From JBHJOF01 sp050330055 (lineage in GTDB: Bacteria; Pseudomonadota; Alphaproteobacteria; Kiloniellales; JAKSDN01), in NCBI GenBank assembly GCA_050330055.1, contig JBHJOF010000086.1, forward strand, positions 1 through 7,414: a stretch of 7,414 bases of DNA, in the 5' to 3' direction. The notes beneath the pieces are model-generated. The model was not told the origin of the DNA. It saw only the letters and a list, made by a program, of their open reading frames with translations, and searched no databases. The number at the start of each line of letters is the position of its first letter. The first letter of the stretch is position 1. This document shows positions 1-6,369 of the stretch, one piece after another. Both the position numbers and the translations under genes were made by a program.

Positions 1-645
1 CCACTCTGAGCCCCAGGGAAAGCTGCGGCCGTCCAGGCCGCGCGCCGCCTTCTCCCACTCGATCTCGCTGGGCAGGCTCCAGCGCCGGCCGGTCTTGCCG
101 CTCAGCCAGTCGGCATAGGCGGCCGCATCGTCCTGGCTCACCAGCACCACCGGATGGTCCGCCCGCCCGGCCGGCGGCCGGCCGTCGCTCCAGGCGTGGC
201 GCCGCGTCCGCCCAAAGGGATGGACCAGGCCGTAGCTCTGCCAGACGGCCCACTCCACGTCCGGCGACGGGTAGCCCGTCTCCGCCACAAAGGCCGCGTA
301 CTGCCGGTTGGTGATCGGCGTGCGCGTGATTTCGAAGGCCGGCGTCACGATCGTCTCGGCCGGGTCCTCGTTCTCGTACCACTGGGCCCTGCGGGTCCGG
401 GAGTGGCCATAGGCCGCCTCGTCGAGCTGATAGGCCAACTCCCGCTCCGCGAGATCGGAGCCGACGATGAACGGGCCGGCGGGAATGGAGACCAGCTCGG
501 GCACGACGATCGGAACATCGGCCGCGGCGAGCCGAGCGGGCAGCGCCATCGCACCCATGACAAGGGCCGGAACTGCCAGAACATCGCGCCGGGCAAGAAG
601 CCGCCCGTGTCCCGCACCCAAGCGCCAGTCCTTTGGCGCCTGCAT
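1..645 (-). CDS. Exported FGE-sulfatase (SUMF1/PvdO/NirV-like) domain protein, 3' part cut off by the window edge
   Basis: I translated the minus strand from the ATG at 645-643 and found 215 open codons to the window edge with no stop. Residues 15-42 look like an export signal with a twin-arginine-like start (ARRDVL, residues 18-23), a hydrophobic stretch and an alanine-rich end (LAAA, 39-42), so a periplasmic Tat substrate is likely. FGE-sulfatase landmarks follow in order: IPAGPFIVGSD (54-64), ITRTPITNRQYAAFV (106-120), DHPVVLVSQDDAAAYADWL (163-181), then LPSEIEWEKAARG (191-203) and FPWG (209-212). The usual VSW..A element reads VSQDDA, losing the tryptophan. In true FGE the copper-binding catalytic cysteines lie near the C-terminus, outside the window, so oxidase activity cannot be judged; no cysteine occurs in the visible part. 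The ATG shares its A with the TGA of the upstream usp gene (TGATG), which points to translational coupling in the TRAP operon. PvdO- or NirV-type or non-enzymatic roles are equally possible. Confidence 0.9.
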   Translation of the reverse strand, partial: MQAPKDWRLGAGHGRLLARRDVLAVPALVMGAMALPARLAAADVPIVVPELVSIPAGPFIVGSDLAERELAYQLDEAAYGHSRTRRAQWYENEDPAETIVTPAFEITRTPITNRQYAAFVAETGYPSPDVEWAVWQSYGLVHPFGRTRRHAWSDGRPPAGRADHPVVLVSQDDAAAYADWLSGKTGRRWSLPSEIEWEKAARGLDGRSFPWGSEW

Positions 646-1076
646 CAGCTGTCCCGCACGACCAGCACGGAGCAGTCGGCGTGGCGCACCACGCGCGCCG
701 CGTTCGGGCCGAGCAGATAGTCGCGCAGCTCCGGGCGATGCGAGAACATGATGATGAGATCCGCCTCGATATGTTTGGCGATCCGCAGAATCTCCGAATA
801 GATCGTGCCGTTGGCGACAATGTGGCGAACCTCGAGGCCGGCCGGCACATGGGCCTTGATGTAGTCGTGCAGGGCTGTGCTCGCCTCCTGTGCGGCCTTC
901 TCCTCGTAGCCCTTGGGAAAGTAGCCGCCGACGATGGTCATGCCGAAGTCTGGCACCACCGTCATGGCATTGAGCCTGGCGCCGAAGCCGGCAGCCAGCT
1001 CGCAGGCCACGGCCACCGCCTTGGTCTGGCTCTCTTTGTGCGGCAGGTCGATCGGCAGCAGGATATTCCGGTACAT
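645..1076 (-). CDS. Universal stress protein, UspA family, TRAP-operon associated
   Basis: This 143-residue protein has the normal length of a single-domain UspA protein and no signal peptide, so it is cytoplasmic. It starts with the typical first strand YRNILLPID (2-10), whose aspartate contacts nucleotide in ATP-binding members. It ends with the typical GPNAARVVRHADCSVLVVR helix-strand (123-141). The glycine motif G-2x-G-9x-G-S/T of ATP-binding Usps is altered: where GSHG is expected there is FSHR (111-114), followed by LLGPN (121-125). Nucleotide binding may therefore be lost or changed. A clear GGAGG lies 7 bases upstream of the ATG, only 15 bases separate it from the permease stop, and its own stop overlaps the next start, so it sits in the permease operon. 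In Halomonas elongata the Usp TeaD is encoded with the TeaABC TRAP transporter and modulates ectoine uptake; a similar regulatory role here is inference. Confidence 0.92.
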   Translation of the reverse strand: MYRNILLPIDLPHKESQTKAVAVACELAAGFGARLNAMTVVPDFGMTIVGGYFPKGYEEKAAQEASTALHDYIKAHVPAGLEVRHIVANGTIYSEILRIAKHIEADLIIMFSHRPELRDYLLGPNAARVVRHADCSVLVVRDS

Positions 1077-1091
1077 GGTGCGTCCTCCCGC

Positions 1092-3698
1092 TCAGGCCCC
1101 GGTGTCCACAGTGGCCTCAGCGGCGTCGCGGCGGCGACGCTGCAGCAGATAGATCAGCCCCAGCAGCAGCAGCGCGGGCAGCCAGAAAAGCTCCTTGGGC
1201 ATGCGGTCGGCCGGCACCTGGAGCGACGTGATCTCCCAGTCGAAGTCGAGGCCGGCCTGCTCCGCCGGCCCGCCGAAGGCAACCTCGTCGACCAGCACCC
1301 TGCCGTCCTCCTCGCGCACCATGAAGCCGGCGTGATCGTAAAGCCGCGCCTCGGCATCTCCGCCCGGTCCCAGGCCCAGCGGCACCACCTTCGACACGAA
1401 GTCGCCGCCAATGGTCTCACCCTCGACCACCAGGCGGATCTCCTGGCCGGGCGGCGCCTCGTCGGCAAAGGCGATCAGCTGGCTCGGGGGCACCGCGTCA
1501 TATGGCGGCTGCACCTGGTCGAGCCAGAAGCCCGGCCGGAACATCGTAAAGGCGACCAGCAGCAGGACCGCGGTCTCCCAGACCCGGCTCTTGGCGATGA
1601 AGTAGCCCTGCGTTGCCGCGGCGAAGGTCAGCATGGCGACGATCGCCGAAGCGGCCACCAGCACGACCTGCCACCAGTGCTCGATTCCGATCATCAGAAG
1701 CTGCGTATTGAAGATGAAGATGAACGGCAGGATCGCCGTGCGGATGTCGTAGATGAAGCCCTGTATGCCGGTCCTGATCGGGTCGCCGCCCGATATGGCC
1801 GCCGCCGCGAAGGCGGCGAGCCCGACCGGCGGCGTGTCGTCGGCCAGGATGCCGAAGTAGAACACGAAGAGATGCACCGCGATCAATGGCACGATCAGCC
1901 CGCTCTGCGCGCCCAGGGTGACGATCACCGGCGCCATCAGCGAGGAGACCACGATGTAGTTGGCCGTGGTCGGCAGCCCCATGCCGAGGATCAGGCAGAT
2001 CACCGCGGTGAACAGCAGCATGGCGAAGAGGTTGCCGCCCGAGATGAACTCGACGAACTCGGTCATCACCAGCCCGATGCCGGTCAGCGTGACGGTGCCG
2101 ACCACGATGCCGGCCGTCGCCGTCGCCACGCCGATGCCGATCATGTTGCGGGCACCGGCGATCAGGCCCTCGACCAGCTCGGCAAGGCCCTGGCCGATGG
2201 CCGACAGCGTGCTCCCAGAGCCGCGCAGCGCCGCTGCCAGCGGACGCTGCGTGACCACGATGAACATCATCAGCAGCACGGCCCAGAAGGCCGCCAGGCC
2301 CGGCGAGAAGCGCTCCACGATCAAACACCACAGCAGCACCACGACCGGCAGCAGATAGTGCAGGCCCGCCTTCACGGTTGGCCCGGGCAGCGGCAGCTCG
2401 GTCAGCGCCTGGTTCGGATCGTCGACCTTCAGCTCGGGATAGCGCGCCGCGTACCACATGAGCCCGACGTAGACGGCCAGGATCACGACTGTGGCGATCC
2501 AGCCGGAAGCCGGACCGAAGGCCTCCTTCACCCAGGAGAAGCCGTAGTAGATGATCCCGCCCAGGATGATCAGGCCGAGCACCGTGACCGCGAAGGTCAT
2601 GACGCTGCGCAGCAGCGTGGTCTCGTAGGGCCGCGGCAGCCCCTGCATGTTGGCCTTCAGCGCCTCGAGATGAACGATGTAGACCAGCGCGATGTAGGAG
2701 ATGATCGCCGGCAGGAAGGCGTGCTTGATCACGTCGACGTAGGACACGCCGACGAACTCGACCATCAGGAAGGCGGCCGCCCCCATGACCGGCGGGGTGA
2801 GCTGGCCGTTGGTCGAGGAGGCCACCTCGACTGCGCCGGCCTTCTCCGCCGGAAAGCCGACCCGCTTCATCAGGGGAATGGTGAAGGTGCCGGTGGTCAC
2901 CACGTTGGCGATTGAGGAGCCGGAGATCAGCCCGGTCATGCCGGACGACACCACCGCCGCCTTGGCCGGGCCGCCACGCATATGGCCCATCAGCGAGAAG
3001 GCCACCTTGATGAAGTAGTTGCCGGCCCCGGCCCGGTCGAGCAGCGCGCCGAACAGCACGAAGAGAAAGACGAAGCTGGTCGAGACGCCGAGCGCGACGC
3101 CGAACACGCCCTCGGTCGAGAGCCACTGGTGCGACATGGTCTTGGACAGCGAGGCGCCCTTGTGGGCGATCACGTCGGGCATGTAGGGCCCGCCGAAGGT
3201 GTAGATTAGGAACACGGCGGCCACGACCATCAGTGGCGGTCCGAGCGCCCGGCGCGTCGCCTCCAGCAGCAGCAGCATGCCGACCACGCTCACCACCAGG
3301 TCGTAGTCGGTGGGCGCGCCGGGGCGCTGCGACAGCGCCACGTAGAAGAGATAGATGTAGGCGGCGCAGAAGGCGCCGATGAACGCGAAGACCCAGTCCT
3401 GGATCGGCACCCGGTCGCGCGGCGAGCGCTTCAGCGCCGGGAATGCCGTGAAGGTCAGAAAGATCGCGAAGGCGAGGTGGATGGCGCGTGCCTCGGTGTC
3501 GTTGAACACGCCGAAGCCGAACATGAAAGGTAGCGGCGAGGCGTACCAGAGCTGGAACAGCGACCAGGCGAGCGCGATCCCCGCCAGGGCGATGCCGACC
3601 GTCCCAGGCACGTTGCGGCCGCCAGTGTCGACCTGCGCGACGATGTCTTCGGCACTGATACGGTCGGCGTTCTGATCCTGGGATCTGGTTTCACTCAT
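1092..3698 (-). CDS. TRAP transporter permease, fused 4TM/12TM (DctQ-DctM type), with C-terminal DUF3394
   Basis: This 868-residue membrane protein is the translocation unit of a TAXI-type TRAP transporter, moving solute delivered by a periplasmic binding protein using an ion gradient. A soluble N-terminus (1-32) is followed by a four-helix DctQ-like part (about 33-170), then the large DctM part. Repeat-half signatures are visible: SSGMTGLISGSSIANVVTTG (251-270) with STNGQLTPPVMG (295-306), and GMGLPTTANYIV (572-583) with ILADDTPPVGLAAF (617-630). After a helix at about 703-720 comes a soluble stretch of about 110 residues matching the position of DUF3394, with a PDZ-like segment GGPAEQAGLDFDWEI (809-823). 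A last helix (838-852) ends in RRRR. The positive-inside rule places the soluble domain in the periplasm. I chose the ATG at 3698 over an in-frame TTG at 3728 because AGGGGG lies 6 bases before it and the extra ten codons span the Shine-Dalgarno-like bases. Confidence 0.95.
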   Translation of the reverse strand: MSETRSQDQNADRISAEDIVAQVDTGGRNVPGTVGIALAGIALAWSLFQLWYASPLPFMFGFGVFNDTEARAIHLAFAIFLTFTAFPALKRSPRDRVPIQDWVFAFIGAFCAAYIYLFYVALSQRPGAPTDYDLVVSVVGMLLLLEATRRALGPPLMVVAAVFLIYTFGGPYMPDVIAHKGASLSKTMSHQWLSTEGVFGVALGVSTSFVFLFVLFGALLDRAGAGNYFIKVAFSLMGHMRGGPAKAAVVSSGMTGLISGSSIANVVTTGTFTIPLMKRVGFPAEKAGAVEVASSTNGQLTPPVMGAAAFLMVEFVGVSYVDVIKHAFLPAIISYIALVYIVHLEALKANMQGLPRPYETTLLRSVMTFAVTVLGLIILGGIIYYGFSWVKEAFGPASGWIATVVILAVYVGLMWYAARYPELKVDDPNQALTELPLPGPTVKAGLHYLLPVVVLLWCLIVERFSPGLAAFWAVLLMMFIVVTQRPLAAALRGSGSTLSAIGQGLAELVEGLIAGARNMIGIGVATATAGIVVGTVTLTGIGLVMTEFVEFISGGNLFAMLLFTAVICLILGMGLPTTANYIVVSSLMAPVIVTLGAQSGLIVPLIAVHLFVFYFGILADDTPPVGLAAFAAAAISGGDPIRTGIQGFIYDIRTAILPFIFIFNTQLLMIGIEHWWQVVLVAASAIVAMLTFAAATQGYFIAKSRVWETAVLLLVAFTMFRPGFWLDQVQPPYDAVPPSQLIAFADEAPPGQEIRLVVEGETIGGDFVSKVVPLGLGPGGDAEARLYDHAGFMVREEDGRVLVDEVAFGGPAEQAGLDFDWEITSLQVPADRMPKELFWLPALLLLGLIYLLQRRRRDAAEATVDTGA

Positions 3699-3836
3699 CC
3701 CTTGCCCCCTGTCTCCTTCCGCGACCAAGGATGACCCTGCCGGCAGCCGCCATCTACCTGCTTCCCCTCCCGAACGCTGGGCTTGGCCCTTGCGCCATGG
3801 ATCCCTCGCGAGATCTTCAGTATGCTTCGAACGGGG
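3699..3836 (-). other. SBP-C to permease intergenic leader, no terminator seen
   Basis: The 138 bases between the SBP-C stop and the permease ATG hold no hairpin followed by a T-run on the minus strand. Read-through from SBP-C into the permease operon is therefore plausible. A 10-bp perfect palindrome, CTGCCGGCAG, sits at 3737-3746; in DNA this GC-rich it may be chance. Two tiny open frames (ATG at 3798, 14 residues; ATG at 3755, 20 residues, overlapping the permease start) are too short and too poor in composition to call. Confidence 0.45.
3705..3720 (-). promoter_or_regulatory. Shine-Dalgarno region deciding the permease start
   Basis: On the minus strand a purine-rich GGAAGGAGACAGGGGG block precedes the ATG at 3698. 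AGGGGG ends 6 bases before the ATG and GGAAGGAG ends 14 bases before it. An in-frame TTG at 3728 would put this purine block inside the coding sequence and add ten residues (MVAEGDRGQG) without membrane or targeting features. The ATG is therefore the better start. Confidence 0.7.
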
Positions 3837-4805
3837 CTACATCAAGCCCTGCTCCTGGTAGTAAGCCGCGGCGCCGTCATGGAGCGGCGCCGTCAAGCCC
3901 TCGGTGACCATCTTCGCAGGGTCCAGCTGGCTCAACGCCGGATGCATGCGTCGCAGTCGATCCAGATTCTCGAACACGGCAGCCACCAGGGCGCGTACAG
4001 TCTCGTCAGAGACATCGACGGAGGTCACGACCGTCGCCGGGACGCCGAAGGTCTGCACCGGCTCGCTGTTGTTTGGGTAGAGGCCGCCGGGAATTGCCAC
4101 CTCGTTGAAATAGGGATGGGCCGCCAGCAGCTTCGATGTAACTCCCGCATCAACTCCGATCAGGGCGGCGTCGCAATGCGTCGCCACCCGCCGAACATCG
4201 TCATGAGGATGGCTGATCGCATCGACCATCACCTGGACGCGGTCGTGACAAAGCGCCAGGGACTGCTGCGCCGCGGGCAATTCCTCGGCGAGCTGGAAGT
4301 CGTCCTTGGTCCAGCCCTTGGCTTCCATGACCAGATTCATCATGGCGCGCGGCCCGGAACCCGGCGCGCCGATGTTGACGCGCCGGCTCTTCAGGTCGTC
4401 CAACGCGGCGACACCGGCGTCCTGCCGCGCGAGAATCGTGAAGGGTACCGCGTGCAGCGAGAACAGCGATCGCAGATTCTCGTAGCGACCGTCCATGAAT
4501 CGGAACGGACCGCTGTGATGGACCGCGTGAAACTGCCAGTCCGACGCCACCAGGCCGAACTCGATCGCGCCGCCCTGCACATTGCTCAGGTTGAACAAAG
4601 CATCCGGCGAGCCCAGGGGGGTGCAGTCGAAGCCCTCCCGGCTGCGTATCAACATCCGGCAGAGCACGCGTCCAACCTGGAAGTCGACGCTCTGCGGGTC
4701 TCCCGCGCCAATGATGACATCCTGAGATCGGGCCGGCGGACTGTCGCCAAGCAGCGCGCTCACAGCCAGCACCGCAGCCAAACCAATTCCTGCTAGCCTG
4801 ATCAT
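3837..4805 (-). CDS. TAXI-family TRAP solute-binding protein, divergent paralog (SBP-C)
   Basis: This 322-residue periplasmic binding protein lies directly upstream of the permease and is presumably its co-transcribed partner. Residues 1-27 form a Sec signal (IRLAGIGLAAVLAVSALLG, then PARSQ). Family marks shared with the two paralogs are SDWQFHA (88-94), NIGAPGSGPR (144-153), KGWTKDDFQLAEEL (163-176), IPGGLY (238-243), TFGVPAT (252-258) and APLHDGA (306-312). The loop that reads GVYYPTGGA in SBP-B is replaced here by SVDFQVGRV (residues 39-47), so the aromatic pair and proline are gone and a different ligand or altered affinity is likely. Four cysteines (49, 61, 186, 211) are the only ones and match the other two proteins. 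A GGGGA ribosome site lies about 8 bases before the ATG. Codon choice is looser than in the neighbours (CTA, ATA, AGG and TTG near the start). TAXI membership is firm; the substrate is unknown, and glutamate or 2-oxoglutarate are known for other TAXI proteins. Confidence 0.92.
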   Translation of the reverse strand: MIRLAGIGLAAVLAVSALLGDSPPARSQDVIIGAGDPQSVDFQVGRVLCRMLIRSREGFDCTPLGSPDALFNLSNVQGGAIEFGLVASDWQFHAVHHSGPFRFMDGRYENLRSLFSLHAVPFTILARQDAGVAALDDLKSRRVNIGAPGSGPRAMMNLVMEAKGWTKDDFQLAEELPAAQQSLALCHDRVQVMVDAISHPHDDVRRVATHCDAALIGVDAGVTSKLLAAHPYFNEVAIPGGLYPNNSEPVQTFGVPATVVTSVDVSDETVRALVAAVFENLDRLRRMHPALSQLDPAKMVTEGLTAPLHDGAAAYYQEQGLM

Positions 4806-4921
4806 GGCGATATCCCCGACAAACCGCCGCGGCGCTGAGATTGCCGACTAAGTCGAAGGGCGCGTCGATGGCTTACACTGGCGAGCCTGTTCTAAGCGAC
4901 TACTCCCGCCAGCAAGTCCGC

Positions 4922-4939
4922 CCCGTCGACCGCGACGGG
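4922..4939. repeat. 7-bp inverted repeat upstream of SBP-C
   Basis: Arms CCCGTCG (4922-4928) and CGACGGG (4933-4939) are perfect complements around a 4-base loop. They lie 117 bases upstream of the SBP-C start. Neither side carries a T-run, so it is not an intrinsic terminator. It could be an operator dyad or a leader hairpin, or a chance palindrome in GC-rich DNA. Confidence 0.35.
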
Positions 4940-4988
4940 AGCACTTCAGAAACCGCCTTAGTTCGTCCGCACGAGAATTCAAGGAAAT

Positions 4989-5019
4989 CGGGGGAGCACC
5001 GCATCGCGCTGCTCCCCCG
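4989..5019 (-). terminator. Intrinsic terminator after SBP-B
   Basis: A perfect 10-bp stem (CGGGGGAGCA at 4989-4998 and TGCTCCCCCG at 5010-5019) with an 11-base loop begins 11 bases after the SBP-B stop codon. On the minus strand the stem is followed by ATTTCCTTG, a moderately T-rich tract. This is a good Rho-independent terminator. It implies that SBP-B is mostly transcribed apart from SBP-C and the permease, or is trimmed and protected at this 3' end, which often makes the SBP message more abundant than the permease message. Confidence 0.78.
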
Positions 5020-5030
5020 CTCCAGCGAAG

Positions 5031-6014
5031 CTACATCATTCCCGCTTCCTTGTAGTACTTCATGGCGCCGTCATGCAGCGGCGCAGAGAGCCCGTCCTTC
5101 ACCATCTCCTCCTTCTTGAGGTCGGCGAAGGCCGGATGCAGCTTCTTGAAATCATCGAAGTTCTCGAATACGGCCTTGACCACCTCGTAGACCGTCTCAG
5201 GCGGCGTGTTGGACGAGGACACGAAGGTCGCGCCGACGCCGAAGGTCTCGACGTCATGGTCGGTGCCGCGATACATGCCGCCCGGGATCACCGCCTTGCG
5301 ATAGTAGGGGTTGTCGGCGACCAGCTTGTCGAACTCCGGCCCGGCAACCGGCACCACGACGGAGTCGCAGGTCGTCGTCGCCTCCTTGATCGAGCCGCTC
5401 GGATGGCCGACGGTGAAGACCATGGCGTCGATCTTGTTGTCGCACAGGGCCTGCGCCTGCTCGGCCGACTTCAGCTCGGAGGCGAGCGAGAAGTCGCTCA
5501 AGGTCCAGCCCTTGACCGCCATGACCACCTCCATGGTGCCGCGCTGGCCGGAGCCGGGATTGCCGACGTTCACCCGCTTGCCCTTCAGGTCATCGAAGGA
5601 CTTGATGCCGGCGTCGGCGCGGGCCACCACGGTGAAGGGCTCCGCGTGGACCGAGAAGACGGCGCGCAGATCCTTGAAGGCGCCGGCGTCGCTGAACTGG
5701 TCGGAGCCGTTGTAGGCGTGATACTGCCAGTCCGACTGCACCACGCCCATGTCGAGCTCGCCGGCCCGGATGGTGTTGAGGTTGTAGACCGAGCCGCCCG
5801 TGCTCTCGACTGAGCAGCGGACGCCATGCTCGCTGCGGCCCTTGTTGACCAGGCGGCAGATCGCGCCCCCGGTCGGATAGTAGACACCGGTCACGCCGCC
5901 GGTGCCGATGGTGATGAACTTCTGTTCCGCGGCATTGGCCGGCCCCGCCACACCATGGAGGGCGGCGCCGGCGGCAATGGCGGTCGCAGCCAAGGTCAGT
6001 GTAATCTTATGCAT
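5031..6014 (-). CDS. TAXI-family TRAP solute-binding protein, canonical member (SBP-B)
   Basis: This 327-residue protein has the normal TAXI length. Residues 1-29 are a Sec signal peptide ending GPANAA before EQKF. The mature part opens with the classic TAXI first strand and loop ITIGTGGVTGVYYPTGGAIC (35-53). It continues with SDWQYHA (94-100), NVGNPGSGQRGT (149-160), KGWTLSDFSLASEL (168-181), IPGGMYRGT (243-251), TFGVGATFV (257-265) and APLHDGA (311-317). The GVYYP and PGSGxR loops are the putative ligand contacts and both are intact, making this the least derived of the three paralogs. Cysteines occur only at 53, 67, 191 and 216. AGGAG lies 9 bases before the ATG. It is flanked by a 355-bp leader and a strong terminator, so it looks monocistronic. 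The ligand is not determinable; C4/C5 dicarboxylate or amino-acid type anions are the family-based guess. Confidence 0.95.
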   Translation of the reverse strand: MHKITLTLAATAIAAGAALHGVAGPANAAEQKFITIGTGGVTGVYYPTGGAICRLVNKGRSEHGVRCSVESTGGSVYNLNTIRAGELDMGVVQSDWQYHAYNGSDQFSDAGAFKDLRAVFSVHAEPFTVVARADAGIKSFDDLKGKRVNVGNPGSGQRGTMEVVMAVKGWTLSDFSLASELKSAEQAQALCDNKIDAMVFTVGHPSGSIKEATTTCDSVVVPVAGPEFDKLVADNPYYRKAVIPGGMYRGTDHDVETFGVGATFVSSSNTPPETVYEVVKAVFENFDDFKKLHPAFADLKKEEMVKDGLSAPLHDGAMKYYKEAGMM

Positions 6015-6137
6015 GGGTTAGATCTCCTACCTGCTGTTGAGATTGATTGGCGAAGTGCGCCCAGCGCATCCAATGAACAGCGCCCCACCCTGCCACCGCC
6101 CAAAGGACAGGCGGAGGGCGAGTCGCAGGCGCGCTCC

Positions 6138-6158
6138 GGCCAGGATAAGGCCCTGGCC
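6138..6158. repeat. 21-bp inverted repeat in the SBP-B leader
   Basis: Perfect 7-bp arms GGCCAGG (6138-6144) and CCTGGCC (6152-6158) flank a 7-base AT-richer centre, ATAAGGC. The geometry fits a dimeric repressor operator about 125 bases upstream of the SBP-B start. The minus strand of the centre reads GCCTTAT, which could be part of a -10 element, but no matching -35 was found. Confidence 0.4.
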
Positions 6159-6186
6159 CGGCCCCACTTGAGGACACCGGCCCCAC
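6158..6186. repeat. Pair of 10-bp direct repeats in the SBP-B leader
   Basis: CCGGCCCCAC occurs at 6158-6167 and again at 6177-6186, a 19-base period, roughly two helical turns. The first copy abuts the 6138-6158 inverted repeat. Tandem activator sites can have this spacing, but GC bias makes chance similarity possible. Confidence 0.35.
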
Positions 6187-6369
6187 GGGGGGACAAAACA
6201 GCAATTTCCGCTGCCGACGGAATGGTTTGGTCTCCCTGCCGTTGCCTTTTTCTCGCGGTGCCGCTTGGGCCGGCAACCGGCTTGACCGGCATATTGAACA
6301 CGCTCGCGCTGGGAAAGGCCACCCGATATTTGCCTGCGATGCTTGTGCGGCGATCGGCCGCGCGGCGGG

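Larger units (their letters stand above)
4806..5030 (-). promoter_or_regulatory. SBP-B/SBP-C intergenic region, expected site of the SBP-C promoter
   Basis: This 225-base gap starts with the terminator and contains the 4922-4939 dyad plus a small palindrome, CGACTAAGTCG (4845-4855), about 40 bases upstream of the SBP-C ATG. Because the terminator should stop transcription from SBP-B, a promoter for SBP-C and the permease operon is expected here. I could not find a convincing -35/-10 pair, so no box positions are given. Confidence 0.4.
6015..6369 (-). promoter_or_regulatory. 355-bp gene-free region between SBP-A and SBP-B
   Basis: No reading frame here looks like a protein; the minus-strand frames are proline- and arginine-rich without recognisable motifs. 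It should hold the SBP-B promoter and leader. Structures seen are an inverted repeat (6138-6158), a direct repeat pair (6158-6186), and a weak hairpin TTCCG/CGGAA (6206-6222) followed on the minus strand by TTGCTGTTTT. The last could be a poor terminator for SBP-A, but its stem is only 5 bp. No convincing -35/-10 pair was found by eye. Confidence 0.5.

Noticed and set aside
633..2915. 760-codon plus-strand open frame opposite the permease and usp genes
   Set aside because: Its protein is overloaded with His, Asp, Gln and Arg with no domain or membrane pattern, the usual antisense image of a GC-rich membrane protein gene. The minus strand carries clear family motifs over the same bases.
1092..3728. 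Longer permease reading from the TTG at 3728
   Set aside because: The added ten codons contain the Shine-Dalgarno-like bases for the ATG at 3698, which is the better start.
3754..3798. 14-residue open frame upstream of the permease (ATG at 3798)
   Set aside because: It has a poor ribosome site spacing and low-complexity composition, and shows no run of codons suggestive of attenuation.
3783..4796. 337-codon plus-strand open frame opposite SBP-C
   Set aside because: It mirrors a confidently identified TAXI gene, shows no recognisable motif and has Arg/His/Gln-rich antisense composition.
5073..5813. 246-codon plus-strand open frame opposite SBP-B
   Set aside because: It is an antisense shadow of SBP-B; composition and lack of motifs argue against a real protein.
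6206..6222. Possible SBP-A terminator hairpin TTCCG/CGGAA with TTTT beyond
   Set aside because: The stem is only 5 bp with a 7-base loop and the T-run starts several bases later; too weak to call.
6269..6281. GCCGG/CCGGC hairpin with CAA loop below the SBP-A stop
   Set aside because: The minus strand has an A-run, not a T-run, on the downstream side, so it is not a terminator for SBP-A.
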